Assembly: GCF_017168145.1 (NCBI RefSeq)
Contig: NZ_JADQTL010000009.1
Coordinates: forward strand, 1,244,799-1,308,798
Direction: 5' to 3'
DNA: 64,000 bases
Source: Anaerovorax sp. IOR16
GTDB taxonomy: Bacteria; Bacillota; Clostridia; Peptostreptococcales; Anaerovoracaceae
Shown here: positions 43,578 through 51,772 of the stretch, piece after piece
How the letters are laid out: every line of letters begins with the position of its first letter
How positions within the stretch are numbered: position 1 is the first letter of the stretch
The notes under the pieces: generated by a model
What the model was told of the DNA's origin: nothing
Database searches by the model: none
Seen by the model: only the letters and a program-made list of their open reading frames with translations
Position numbers and translations under genes: made by a program

Positions 43578-44312
43578 ATGACAACGGAACGTGATTGTAT
43601 TTACGAAGTACAAACCGAAGTATCTCTTTTTAATGAAAATAACATCTTAAAGCCATATGGCTATCAGATGTTATTTGAACAAATTGCAGAGCAGCATTTA
43701 AATCGCTATCATCTTAATGTCGATGAAACAATGAAATATGGTTATGCATGGGCATTGATTTCTTTGGAAATTGAACAAATAAATCCAGTTCCTCCATGTG
43801 AAACCATCTATGCACGTACATGGCATTCTCAATATAAACGTCCTTATTTTCGACGTGAAATGGAATTTAGAAATACTGCAGGTGATCTGCTTTTTCATGG
43901 TTCCAGCTTTTCCGTTCTTTTAGAAATAGAAAAGCGAACGATCTATCGAAAAAAAGAGTCTCCATTTACATCCCCTGCTCCTGAAGAACTCTTCACCATT
44001 GAAGCTTCTCCTACTTTTAAAAACCATCTATCCTTTGAAAATATTGAAGAACGAAAAGTATATCACAGCTATATCGATCCATTAGGGCATGTAAACAATT
44101 GCCGTTATGGAGAATTTGCCTATGATGCTTTTTCCAAAGAAGAAAAGAAACGACTTTCTGAAATGAAGCGCATGGAAATTTATTTTATTTCAGAGCTAAG
44201 ACCTGATGATACCTTTACCATCGGCAAAGCATACGAAGACAATAAGCTTTTTATTCGCGGGCATAATAACATAAAAAATGACAATGCCTTTGACATTGTC
44301 ATGTGTTTTTAA
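43578..44312 (+). CDS. Acyl-ACP thioesterase
   Basis: A 244-residue double-hotdog protein of the bacterial acyl-[acyl carrier protein] thioesterase family, which releases free fatty acids. The N-terminal hotdog shows LKPYGYQMLFEQIAEQHL and ARTWHSQYKRPYFRREMEF; the second hotdog has IDPLGHVNNCRYGEFAYDAF, the conserved Asp/Asn/His segment. Length fits. AAAGGAG precedes the ATG. The final 12 codons overlap the convergent DUF2812 gene and contain a bidirectional terminator hairpin, so the transcript ends almost at its own stop codon. Confidence 0.88.
   Translation: MTTERDCIYEVQTEVSLFNENNILKPYGYQMLFEQIAEQHLNRYHLNVDETMKYGYAWALISLEIEQINPVPPCETIYARTWHSQYKRPYFRREMEFRNTAGDLLFHGSSFSVLLEIEKRTIYRKKESPFTSPAPEELFTIEASPTFKNHLSFENIEERKVYHSYIDPLGHVNNCRYGEFAYDAFSKEEKKRLSEMKRMEIYFISELRPDDTFTIGKAYEDNKLFIRGHNNIKNDNAFDIVMCF
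44278..44310. terminator. Bidirectional terminator inside two overlapping convergent genes
   Basis: Arms ATGACAATG and CATTGTCAT (9 bp perfect), loop 7. Plus-strand tail GTGTTTTT; minus-strand tail TTTTTT. The hairpin lies within the coding end of the thioesterase and just past or within the end of the DUF2812 gene. Confidence 0.8.
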
Positions 44313-45531
44313 ACGATTTTGCAATTGCATTAATAACGTTTTGCGTATCCGCATAACCGTAATACCTTACAAACATAACTTTTTTCTCTTTTACCGCACA
44401 GATTTGAAGACTTGCATCCGACTCATGAACAGAAAGAAAATCAAAACGTTCGTCTTCCTGATTCACAAAACGCTCCCCCTCGTATGCGAGTTCTTCCGGT
44501 CTTCCATAATAGGAAATCCATTCTTTGGCAAGTGGCACAGCAAGTATTTTAAAATGAAGATTAATCATATCGCAAGTTATACTTGGAGAATACACTCCAC
44601 TTCCATCTTTCCAAATTTCGGTATTTATGATGCCACACTCTCTGCTCTCAAAGCTGCTCTTCGCAAGAAGCATCCACTTTGATTCATAATTATTATTAAA
44701 ATCTACCGCACTCTTTACAAAATTTTCTTCAGTCAGTCGTTCTAATCTTTCATCCTGCTCAATTTCTGCAAGACGAACCACTGGTATTTTACTTTCTATA
44801 TCAAGAGGTAACGTTGCTTCTTTTGTCTGTGTCATTTGCATGATGGGAATCAAACAGGTCATGAATGCCAGTACTGTAAAAGTTACTGCAATTCCAAAAG
44901 TAAAATATTTTCGTTTCTTCCATGGAGCATGATGATTAATCGGATATCCCGCTTTTAAATCATTTCGCAAACGTCGAATGGCAAACCAAGATAGAATGCT
45001 GGTGATTGCTATATAAACCTCTACCAATATAAGAAAAGCCTGCTGTATTGAACCCCCTTCAATTAAATGTAAAATTGGGGTTTTAGAAACGAACCAATTC
45101 AAAAAGGTCATAACAACGATCAAAGCAACCATGAGCAACACAAATAAAGTTGTATTACGCAACGTCTTTTCTAACTCTTTTATTGTATAAGCTTGCTCCT
45201 CCATATCTGTATGTAACTCCGGAGCATTCGCGTCATTTGGTGAACGATAAACACAAAATTTACCATATTTCGTTACGTATTCCCATCCATATTGTTTATA
45301 GAAATCTTTTTGTTGCTGTCCCAAAGGATCTTCAATTCCGGGAAATAAATCCACACGATACTGCATCTTCTTAGGTTCCCCTCTTTGAAAACGAGCAAAC
45401 CTCACACCCATCTTTTCTAAATGAAGTCCTCGCTCTGCCAAATCCATGAACCAGCTTTCATGTTCACCAATCCGGTAATATTCATCCGGCCGTAAGCGAT
45501 AAACTACGTTTCTTTTTTCATTCTTGCACAT
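44299..45531 (-). CDS. DUF2812 domain-containing membrane protein
   Basis: A 410-residue protein. The N-terminal 110 residues are the DUF2812 domain (RLRPDEYYRIGEHESWFMDLAERGLHLEKMG, then FARFQRGEPKKMQYRVD). Helices follow at about 130-150, 165-190 and 215-240, then an extracytoplasmic C-terminal part. DUF2812 genes characteristically accompany PadR regulators, as here; the PadR gene overlaps its start by 14 bases. Function is unknown. The ATG at 45529-45531 with GGAG 7 bases upstream is preferred to one six codons earlier. Confidence 0.88.
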   Translation of the reverse strand: MCKNEKRNVVYRLRPDEYYRIGEHESWFMDLAERGLHLEKMGVRFARFQRGEPKKMQYRVDLFPGIEDPLGQQQKDFYKQYGWEYVTKYGKFCVYRSPNDANAPELHTDMEEQAYTIKELEKTLRNTTLFVLLMVALIVVMTFLNWFVSKTPILHLIEGGSIQQAFLILVEVYIAITSILSWFAIRRLRNDLKAGYPINHHAPWKKRKYFTFGIAVTFTVLAFMTCLIPIMQMTQTKEATLPLDIESKIPVVRLAEIEQDERLERLTEENFVKSAVDFNNNYESKWMLLAKSSFESRECGIINTEIWKDGSGVYSPSITCDMINLHFKILAVPLAKEWISYYGRPEELAYEGERFVNQEDERFDFLSVHESDASLQICAVKEKKVMFVRYYGYADTQNVINAIAKSFKNT

Positions 45532-45832
45532 TTTCAATCTCCACCCCATCTTCTATTAATGCCTTTAAGCGCTCATATTCACGTTTTAAAGCGACTTTCC
45601 CTGCCTCAGTAATGGTATAGGTCTTTCTTCTTCCATCGTCATCAGAAAGTGAAATAAGTTCATCCTTTTGCATTCTCCCCAAAACACCATATAAGGTACC
45701 CGGTCCCATATGAACTCTTCCCTTTGAAACTTCAGTTACTGCACTCATTAATTGATATCCATGATTTGGATTCAATAAGGCGACAAGAACATAATACATA
45801 GCCTCTGTCATCGGCCCTCCTGCATATGGCAT
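45518..45832 (-). CDS. PadR family transcriptional regulator
   Basis: A 104-residue winged-helix repressor: TEAMYYVLVALLNPNHGYQLM, then the recognition helix region VHMGPGTLYGVLGRMQKDELIS and the wing DDDGRRKTYTITEAGKVAL. The short C-terminal helix gives dimerisation (PadR-s2 type). It is the first gene of a two-gene operon with the DUF2812 membrane protein. The promoter upstream carries a repeat-rich operator, so it very probably represses its own operon; the inducing signal is unknown. GGGGAGAG precedes the ATG. Confidence 0.92.
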   Translation of the reverse strand: MPYAGGPMTEAMYYVLVALLNPNHGYQLMSAVTEVSKGRVHMGPGTLYGVLGRMQKDELISLSDDDGRRKTYTITEAGKVALKREYERLKALIEDGVEIENVQE

Positions 45833-45895
45833 CTTCTCTCCCCCCCTTCCATATGATTTATCAATATAAAAGTGATTGTGCTACTCTTTAAATAT

Positions 45896-45938
45896 TACGT
45901 ATCACGATATTATGTATTGCGATATATTGCATAACGTA
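45896..45938. promoter_or_regulatory. Putative PadR operator
   Basis: A 43-base block with outer inverted repeats (TATTACGT near 45893, ACGTAATA ending at 45941) and two direct CGATAT units (45905-45910 and 45920-45925) spaced 15 bases. It begins directly downstream of the -10 box. Spacing of one and a half helical turns suits a dimeric repressor binding repeatedly. Confidence 0.6.
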
Positions 45939-45967
45939 ATAGTATCAATTTTAGTTTCTCTTGTCAA
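45939..45967 (-). promoter_or_regulatory. Promoter of the padR-DUF2812 operon
   Basis: Minus strand TTGACA (45962-45967), 17 bases, TACTAT (45939-45944). Confidence 0.75.
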
Positions 45968-46048
45968 TAATATTTTAAATTCACTATTTTTAAAATGATG
46001 AGGTTAATACCTATATAAGCTTAATCTCTAAAAATAATTAAGATAAGG

Positions 46049-46082
46049 AAAAAAAAATAGAGCTAACATTAGTTTGCTCTAT
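46049..46082 (-). terminator. Terminator of def
   Basis: Minus strand arms ATAGAGC and GCTCTAT with a 12-base loop, then eight or nine Ts; 10 bases after the deformylase stop. Confidence 0.85.
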
Positions 46083-46091
46083 AAATAATAT

Positions 46092-46547
46092 TTAAGCATG
46101 AATCCATTCTGTAACTTTATCTACAAAAACAACTCCATTCAAATGATCGATCTCATGACAAAAACATTTTGCCAAATCTCCCTCACCTTCAAGAATAATA
46201 GGTTCTCCGTCTTCATTAAGAGCTTTTACCTTTACCTTTTGAGGGCGAATTAATTTACCATATTGCCCAGGAAAGCTAAGACACCCCTCTATAACCTTCT
46301 GCGTACCTTCCTCACTGATAATTTCAGGATTTACCAGCTTTAACAACCCACTACCCATATCAATTACTACAAGGCGTTTTAGAATTCCAACTTGGCTTGC
46401 AGCCAACCCGGCTCCATTCTCTGAATCATACATTGTTTCTGCCATATCATCTAAAATTTGACGAACTTTATTATTAACCTCTTCTACCGGCTTACACTTT
46501 TTTCTTAAAATCGGATCTCCATCTAAAACAATATTTCGCAGTGCCAT
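46092..46547 (-). CDS. def: Peptide deformylase
   Basis: A 151-residue Fe2+/Zn2+ enzyme that removes the formyl group from nascent proteins. The three motifs are present: GAGLAASQVG, EGCLSFPG (metal Cys; Phe in place of the usual Val or Ile) and CHEIDHLNG (metal His residues and catalytic Glu). The length is typical of type 1 enzymes. It is not next to fmt or priA as it often is; here it has its own promoter and terminator. Confidence 0.96.
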   Translation of the reverse strand: MALRNIVLDGDPILRKKCKPVEEVNNKVRQILDDMAETMYDSENGAGLAASQVGILKRLVVIDMGSGLLKLVNPEIISEEGTQKVIEGCLSFPGQYGKLIRPQKVKVKALNEDGEPIILEGEGDLAKCFCHEIDHLNGVVFVDKVTEWIHA

Positions 46548-46602
46548 TTAGAAACCATCCCTTTCTTTTGATTATCCACTAAAAATAAAAAACACTCTCT
46601 TT

Positions 46603-46631
46603 ATTTTGTCACTGACTCCATACTATGTCAA
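46603..46631 (-). promoter_or_regulatory. Promoter of def
   Basis: Minus strand TTGACA (46626-46631), 17 bases, CAAAAT (46603-46608). It lies directly after the mntP stop codon. Confidence 0.55.
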
Positions 46632-46665
46632 GTTATACAACGATGAATCATGTTCGTGTTCTCTC

Positions 46666-47229
46666 TTAAAAAGGCAGCATCCCTAAATGCTCTAATAAAA
46701 TTTTGATTCCCATGAGAATCAAAATAATGCCACCGAAAAGTTCTGCTTTGGACTTATATTTAATTCCAAAAATAGTACCGATTTTAACACCAATGAGAGA
46801 AAGGAATAGCGTTACTAGCCCAATTTGCAATACCGCTTCAAAAATTTGAACCTTTAAAAATGCAAATGTCACACCAACAGCCAATGCATCAATGCTTGTT
46901 GCAACTGCAAGTACTAACATGTGTGAAAAATTCATTCTATCATCAAAAACCTCGTCTTTTTTACGAGATTCCAAAATCATATTCCCACCAATTAAACTTA
47001 AAAGGACAAATGCAATCCAATGGTCTACTTGCACTATGCTGTCACTGAACTGTACACCAACATAATACCCAATTAATGGCATGAGTGCTTGAAATATAGC
47101 AAAATAAATAGCGACAATAAAAGCATTTTTCCATCGCATCCGCTGCATTGATAACCCTTTACAAACTGCAACTGCGAATGCATCCATTGATAGTCCCACT
47201 GCAATAAGAAATATTCCTGTTAAATTCAT
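46666..47229 (-). CDS. mntP: Manganese efflux pump MntP (YebN)
   Basis: A 187-residue membrane protein with six helices in two repeats, each with a DAFAV/DALAV motif ([14 protein letters not shown] near residue 17, [14 protein letters not shown] near 112); these Asp residues are essential in the family. Exports Mn2+. In many bacteria mntP is behind a yybP-ykoY Mn2+ riboswitch; I looked upstream and did not find that structure. Instead there is a strong palindrome at 47374-47401. A TAGGAG site precedes the start. Confidence 0.94.
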   Translation of the reverse strand: MNLTGIFLIAVGLSMDAFAVAVCKGLSMQRMRWKNAFIVAIYFAIFQALMPLIGYYVGVQFSDSIVQVDHWIAFVLLSLIGGNMILESRKKDEVFDDRMNFSHMLVLAVATSIDALAVGVTFAFLKVQIFEAVLQIGLVTLFLSLIGVKIGTIFGIKYKSKAELFGGIILILMGIKILLEHLGMLPF

Positions 47230-47373
47230 TTTTTTCTCCTAAGCATTTTATATCTCACATTTTTGACAATACCACCATATTATAAACTAAATTCTTATAG
47301 ATTCCTAGATTTTTCATATAAGAACTTACAATAATAATATAAGAATCTACTTTCAATTCCTCCTTCTTCTTTC

Positions 47374-47401
47374 GCCGACTGCAGGATATTCTGCAGTCGG
47401 C
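47374..47401. repeat. GC-rich palindrome between mntP and the Cys-rich gene
   Basis: Perfect 11 bp arms GCCGACTGCAG and CTGCAGTCGGC with a 6-base loop, in an otherwise AT-rich spacer. Neither strand has a U-tract next to it, so it is not a standard terminator. It may be an operator or an RNA structure in the mntP leader. Confidence 0.55.
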
Positions 47402-47428
47402 ACTTTCTTATAAAATTACGATCAAAGA

Positions 47429-47457
47429 TTGACAGACTTTCCTAAGACTGATATCAT
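47429..47457 (+). promoter_or_regulatory. Promoter of the Cys-rich protein gene
   Basis: TTGACA (47429-47434), 17 bases, TATCAT (47452-47457), 62 bases before the start codon. Confidence 0.75.
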
Positions 47458-47518
47458 CTCTTTGTATGAATATAAAGGGCTATGCCAATTTTTTTTATTT
47501 ATGGAGAGGTATTAAAGA

Positions 47519-47854
47519 ATGTCAGAAATGATTAGAGAAAAAAATGAAAAAGAAAAATCAGCAAAAATGGGTAAGGATGAATGGCGTGGCAAAAATTATT
47601 CCTTTTTTAATCACAAATCTTGTGAATTTTTTCCGTGTCATGAAACAAAGCATCCGGAAGAATTCAACTGTCTGTTTTGTTACTGTCCGCTTTATGCACT
47701 TGGGGAAAATTGCGGAGGAAACTTTAAATATTCCGAAAATGGTATAAAAGATTGCAGTAATTGTATGGTACCACATAAGAAGGATAATTACGGCTATATT
47801 ATGAGTAAATTTAAGGAACTGGTAGAACTGACTAAAAGACAAAGCGAAAAATAA
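47519..47854 (+). CDS. Cysteine-rich small-domain protein (PF04071-like)
   Basis: A 111-residue protein. After a charged 25-residue lead it carries a compact Cys-rich domain: SFFNHKSCEFFPCH, NCLFCYCPLYALGENCGG, then KDCSNCMVPH. These eight or nine Cys and flanking His look like a metal site. The family is small, of unknown function, and from memory often found near cobalamin genes; here the only cobalamin gene is 30 kb away. It has its own promoter. GGAGAGG precedes the ATG. Confidence 0.8.
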   Translation: MSEMIREKNEKEKSAKMGKDEWRGKNYSFFNHKSCEFFPCHETKHPEEFNCLFCYCPLYALGENCGGNFKYSENGIKDCSNCMVPHKKDNYGYIMSKFKELVELTKRQSEK

Positions 47855-47995
47855 TATTAAAATCATATAAAAATTATATGATTCACTATAAAAACTTTTT
47901 ATTATTTCATAAGTCTGTCTTAAATTTGTACAAATAGATATATCCTCTTTGATTAATGTTAAAATGATATTAATCCAGGGGGATATTTTTAATGA

Positions 47996-48026
47996 AAAAA
48001 AAGAAAGCTCACAATCGGTGAGCTTT
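47996..48026 (-). terminator. Terminator of the YjfB-like gene
   Basis: Minus strand arms AAAGCTCAC and GTGAGCTTT, 5-base loop, then CTTTTTTTT; 13 bases after the stop. The stretch 47855-47995 to its left holds nothing I can identify. Confidence 0.85.
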
Positions 48027-48038
48027 GTCTGATAAATA

Positions 48039-48227
48039 TCATGCACGGGCATCCAGCAGATTCCCCATTGTAGGATCCAAACTTTGCTGAGGATTTGCTT
48101 GTTCCATACTTTGAATTAAGTTAAGCGCTCCCTCAGTTTCTATCTTCATTGCACGATTTAAATTTGCCATAGCAAGAGTTTGCTGCAGACTTTGTAAGTT
48201 CATAGCCATGAAAGAAGATAGCTCCAT
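48039..48227 (-). CDS. YjfB-like putative motility protein
   Basis: A 62-residue protein, MELSSFMAMNLQSLQQTLAMANLNRAMKIE to PTMGNLLDARA. It matches the YjfB family (short helical proteins, often sigma-D or motility regulated, function unknown) in the repeated SLQQ.L..A.L..AM pattern and the G...D.R end. The ATG at 48225-48227 with AAAGGA upstream is preferred to an in-frame start 12 codons earlier. It follows pyrE, but I see no motility-type promoter with certainty. Confidence 0.75.
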   Translation of the reverse strand: MELSSFMAMNLQSLQQTLAMANLNRAMKIETEGALNLIQSMEQANPQQSLDPTMGNLLDARA

Positions 48228-48323
48228 ACAATCACATCCTTTTTCTGTAGTACAAATAAACATTAAATAACTTAATTTATATAAGTGTATCAGTTATATT
48301 ATAGAAAAGCAATTCTTTTCCGT

Positions 48324-49010
48324 TTATTTTACACAATACTCCTGTAAATACGCTTCCATTCTAGCTTTCATTTCATCATTAATGTATACCTTACCATCTA
48401 CCTCTGTGTTGTAAAGTGTATCAATAATTTCACGAACGGTTACAATCGGAAACGTCTTAATGCCAAATTCTTCTTCAATCTCCTGAATTGCAGTCTTATT
48501 CCCCGCACCACGTTCCATACGGTCAACTGAAATAATCAATCCTTCTATTTTAACATCTGCTGTGGACTTTAAAATTGGAAAACACTCTCTGATAGCGGTT
48601 CCTGCCGTAATGACATCTTCAATAATCAGCACTTTATCTCCATCTTGAAGCTTATATCCTACCATGGTGCCGCCCTCTCCATGATCCTTTGCCTCTTTTC
48701 GGTTAAAGCAATAATTTACATTACATTGAAATTCTGTCGCTAATGATATGGAGGTTGCTACTGCTAAAGGAATTCCCTTATATGCCGGACCAAATAAAGC
48801 AGTAATGTCTCCCGTAATTTTCCCCGTTTTTCGGTTTTCTTCAATGCATTTTGCATAAAATTGACCTAGCTTAGCAGCCTGTTCACCTGTTTTATAATTT
48901 CCAGTATTAATAAAATATGGGGTTTTTCTTCCACTTTTTGTTATAAAATCACCAAAGGTTAAAACACCGGATTTCACCATAAACTCAATAAAATTCTTTT
49001 TATAATTCAT
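48324..49010 (-). CDS. pyrE: Orotate phosphoribosyltransferase
   Basis: A 228-residue enzyme of pyrimidine synthesis that makes OMP from orotate and PRPP. The PRPP motif VLIIEDVITAGTAIRE (near residue 130) and the substrate loop FNRKEAKDHGEGG are intact; KSGRKTPYFINTGNY near the N-terminus is typical of the longer clostridial form. It is the last gene of the pyr operon, 14 bases after pyrD. Confidence 0.95.
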   Translation of the reverse strand: MNYKKNFIEFMVKSGVLTFGDFITKSGRKTPYFINTGNYKTGEQAAKLGQFYAKCIEENRKTGKITGDITALFGPAYKGIPLAVATSISLATEFQCNVNYCFNRKEAKDHGEGGTMVGYKLQDGDKVLIIEDVITAGTAIRECFPILKSTADVKIEGLIISVDRMERGAGNKTAIQEIEEEFGIKTFPIVTVREIIDTLYNTEVDGKVYINDEMKARMEAYLQEYCVK

Positions 49011-49024
49011 TCTTTTTCTCCCAC

Positions 49025-49975
49025 TTAATCACAAAAGGCATTTTGTATTTGTTGAATGTTTTGAAAGCCCATTTCTTTCATATAGGTTTTTAATCCTTCT
49101 AATATATCGATTGGTGCAGTCGGATTAATCAGTGCTGCCGTTCCAATAGCTACAGCATTTGCTCCCGCCATTAGAAATTCTGCCGCATCTTCCCCGGTCA
49201 TAATGCCACCTAATCCAATAATCGGAATACGAACCGCCTTACGTACCTCATACACCATACGAACAGCTACCGGTTTAACTGACGGTCCGGAAAGGCCGCC
49301 AGTTTTATTCGCAAGTACAGTCCTTCCGCGTCTTACATCTATGCGCATACCAAGCAAAGTATTAATTAAAGAAACTGCATCAGCGCCTTCCGCTTCTACT
49401 GCTTTTGCAATTTCAGATATGCTGGTTACATTTGGAGTTAATTTAATAATTATGGGTTTTTTTGTAAGTGATTTAACAGCTTTTGTAACTTCAGCTGCCA
49501 TTTTTGCATCAGTACCAAATCCGATACCGCCCTCCTTTACATTTGGGCAAGAAATATTAATCTCCATCATATCTACATCCGTATCGTTTAATTTTTCTAC
49601 CGTGCGGCAGTATTCTTCTAATGTATGTCCTGCCACATTTGCAATGAGCTTTGTATCATACTTTTTGATGTATGGAATCTCCTCAGAAATGAACGCTTCC
49701 ACGCCTGGATTTTGAAGTCCAACTGCATTCAGCATTCCTCCATAAGTTTCGGCAATACGCGGTGTAGGATTCCCGCTCCAAGGTACATCGGAAACCCCTT
49801 TGGTTGTTACTGCTCCTAATTTACCTAAATCATAAAAAGCACTGCTTTCTTTCGCAGAAAAAGTACCGGATGCGGTTGTAATCGGATTCTTCCATTCTAC
49901 GCCGGCAATTTTTACTCGAAGGTCTAAATCCTCATTTTCTATCTCTTTATTTGATGGATTGTTGTTATTTTGCAT
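49025..49975 (-). CDS. pyrD: Dihydroorotate dehydrogenase B, catalytic subunit
   Basis: A 316-residue class 1B enzyme, FMN-bound, that oxidises dihydroorotate and passes electrons through PyrK to NAD+. Visible are KNPITTASGTF, LQNPGVEAF, the catalytic Cys in EINISCPNVKEGG, the FMN-site Lys in PIIIKLTPNV, and the phosphate-binding IIGLGGIMTGEDAAEF. The ATG at 49973-49975 is chosen: AGGTGG lies 7 bases upstream and it overlaps the pyrK 3' end by 11 bases. Confidence 0.95.
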   Translation of the reverse strand: MQNNNNPSNKEIENEDLDLRVKIAGVEWKNPITTASGTFSAKESSAFYDLGKLGAVTTKGVSDVPWSGNPTPRIAETYGGMLNAVGLQNPGVEAFISEEIPYIKKYDTKLIANVAGHTLEEYCRTVEKLNDTDVDMMEINISCPNVKEGGIGFGTDAKMAAEVTKAVKSLTKKPIIIKLTPNVTSISEIAKAVEAEGADAVSLINTLLGMRIDVRRGRTVLANKTGGLSGPSVKPVAVRMVYEVRKAVRIPIIGLGGIMTGEDAAEFLMAGANAVAIGTAALINPTAPIDILEGLKTYMKEMGFQNIQQIQNAFCD

Positions 49976-50753
49976 CCCAAACCACCTCGCTTCCCCAAAA
50001 TACCGGTCCATCCTTACAAACCTTTTTTCGTACCTCTAAGCCGCTCTCTTTATCACGAATTGTGCAAACACATCCAACACATGCTCCATAACCGCAGCCC
50101 ATCCGCTCTTCCATAGAGATTTGAATGTCTTTTTTCTGCTGTAATACAAAATTTGTTAATGCGTTCAACATCGGTTTTGGTCCGCAAGCAAAATAAGCAT
50201 CTGCAGTTAACTTTTCCTGCTCCATCAAGTCTACAACATTTCCATGAAAACCAGACGTACCGGAATCGGTTGCCACATACAAATCAGCTCCGGCTTTAAT
50301 CAAAGGTTTCATAAGAAATGGTTCTTCTTGAAAGCCAATTACTGCAGTTACCTTTATCCCTTTTTGGGTCAACGCATAAGTTAATTCCAACAAAGGAGGT
50401 ACACCAATTCCACCGCCGATCACCAGCGCACTTTGACCTTCCTTTACAACTTCTAAATCATAGCCGTTTCCTCTTGGCATAGACATCTGCAAAAGGTCAC
50501 CAAATCCATAGGTTGAAAGTTCCTCAGTCCCTTTTCCGACCATACCATAAACTAATGTCAACTTTGCTCCGTCAATCCAGCAAATACTAATTGGCCTTGG
50601 AAGCAACAACGACTCATTTTTCATATACAGATTTACAAACTGACCACATTTAGCTGAAAGAGCTGCATCTACACATTCCAATGTCATTTGATAAACATCT
50701 TTAGCTATGCATTCATTCGATAGGACTCTTGCCTCCACTCTATACTTTTCCAT
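49965..50753 (-). CDS. pyrK: Dihydroorotate dehydrogenase B, electron transfer subunit
   Basis: A 262-residue ferredoxin reductase-like protein. FAD domain with LLPRPISICW and GMVGKGTEEL; NAD domain with LVIGGGIGVPPLLELTYAL; C-terminal 2Fe-2S cluster ligands in GCGYGACVGCVC and RKKVCKDGPVF (four Cys). It pairs with PyrD. The ATG at 50751-50753 has AGGAG 8 bases upstream; a GTG three codons earlier is less likely. It is 11 bases from the pyrF stop. Confidence 0.95.
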   Translation of the reverse strand: MEKYRVEARVLSNECIAKDVYQMTLECVDAALSAKCGQFVNLYMKNESLLLPRPISICWIDGAKLTLVYGMVGKGTEELSTYGFGDLLQMSMPRGNGYDLEVVKEGQSALVIGGGIGVPPLLELTYALTQKGIKVTAVIGFQEEPFLMKPLIKAGADLYVATDSGTSGFHGNVVDLMEQEKLTADAYFACGPKPMLNALTNFVLQQKKDIQISMEERMGCGYGACVGCVCTIRDKESGLEVRKKVCKDGPVFWGSEVVWDAK

Positions 50754-50764
50754 ACTCTTCACTC

Positions 50765-51691
50765 CTATAACGCTCTTTCTAAATCCTGCTTCATGTTAAT
50801 TACAGCTTTTCTGGAAGCTTCAGCAAATTCTGCTCCTATCGTTTCTGCATCTGCAAAGTTATCATCCTTTTGATAAGCTGCAATGATCCCCCTTGACGAA
50901 TTAACTATAATCCCAAGTCCATCCTTATCAAAATACCCTTTTAAATCCGCTCCAGTGCCTCCCTGAGCACCATAACCGGGTACTAAGAAAAAGGTATGCG
51001 GCATACGCTTACGTAGAGCAATCCCCTGCTCCTTATGCGTTGCTCCAACTACTGCACCAACCTTACTATACCCCATCGTTCCCATAGCCTCTTCGCCCCA
51101 CTTGGTAACAAGATCTGCGACTCTGCAATAAAGTGGCTCTCCATCAATCATGCGATCTTGCAGTTCACCACTTCCAGGATTACTTGTTTTCACCAAAATA
51201 AAGATTCCTTTGTCTTTTTTGATGCAAGGTTCCAGAAACGGCTTTATTCCATCGATGCCAAAGTAGGGATTGACTGTGATAGAGTCCTCTTTCCAAAGAT
51301 CGAACGTTTCTCCTTCAATTTCTACTCCATTGATGTGTGCAGCATAGGCTTCCGCAGTGGAAGAAATATCTCCACGTTTAATATCGCCAATAATAATTAA
51401 GCCTTTTTCTTTTGCATATTCAATCGTTTCCATATAGGCGGAAATTCCATCTAGTCCATATCGTTCATACATTGCAATCTGAGGCTTAACAGCAGGAATC
51501 AAATCCCAAACTTGATCGATGATTGCCTTATTAAAAGTCAAAAACATCTGTGCAACGGCTTTTGGTGTTTTTCCATATCGTTCCAACATTTCTTCCTTTA
51601 TATACTTAGGAATCATTGCATAAGATGGGTCCAGCCCCACAACCGTTGGATTTTTCGTTTCTTTTATTTTTTCTAACAAACAATCGATCAT
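50765..51691 (-). CDS. pyrF: Orotidine 5'-phosphate decarboxylase (long form)
   Basis: A 308-residue enzyme that converts OMP to UMP. The catalytic Asp-x-Lys-x-x-Asp is in IIGDIKRGDISSTAEAY; VGLDPSYAMIP opens the barrel and IIVNSSRGIIAAYQ closes the phosphate site. It belongs to the subfamily 2 (long) type found in clostridia and actinobacteria. Between pyrC and pyrF is an 81-base spacer with an imperfect hairpin (GGAGCTGCCCC...GGGACAGCTC near 51724-51764) that may tune transcription. Confidence 0.95.
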   Translation of the reverse strand: MIDCLLEKIKETKNPTVVGLDPSYAMIPKYIKEEMLERYGKTPKAVAQMFLTFNKAIIDQVWDLIPAVKPQIAMYERYGLDGISAYMETIEYAKEKGLIIIGDIKRGDISSTAEAYAAHINGVEIEGETFDLWKEDSITVNPYFGIDGIKPFLEPCIKKDKGIFILVKTSNPGSGELQDRMIDGEPLYCRVADLVTKWGEEAMGTMGYSKVGAVVGATHKEQGIALRKRMPHTFFLVPGYGAQGGTGADLKGYFDKDGLGIIVNSSRGIIAAYQKDDNFADAETIGAEFAEASRKAVINMKQDLERAL

Positions 51692-51723
51692 ATTTTTCCT
51701 CCATGCTTTCTATATACATAATC

Positions 51724-51765
51724 GGAGCTGCCCCAATATAAATCTGCACTGGGACAGCTCTTCCT
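51724..51765 (-). terminator. Hairpin between pyrC and pyrF
   Basis: Minus strand AGAGCTGTCCC pairs with GGGGCAGCTCC (one G-T and end mismatch), loop about 17 bases. No run of Ts follows, so it is more likely an RNA-processing or partial-termination element than a full terminator. Confidence 0.4.
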
Positions 51766-51772
51766 CTTTTCT

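Noticed and set aside
47290-47360. Possible small ORF in the mntP leader starting with TTG after AGGAGG
   Set aside because: The start is only two bases from the ribosome site and the frame is plain AT-rich sequence holding a likely -10 box of mntP.
47230-47518. yybP-ykoY Mn2+ riboswitch upstream of mntP
   Set aside because: The conserved loops were not found.
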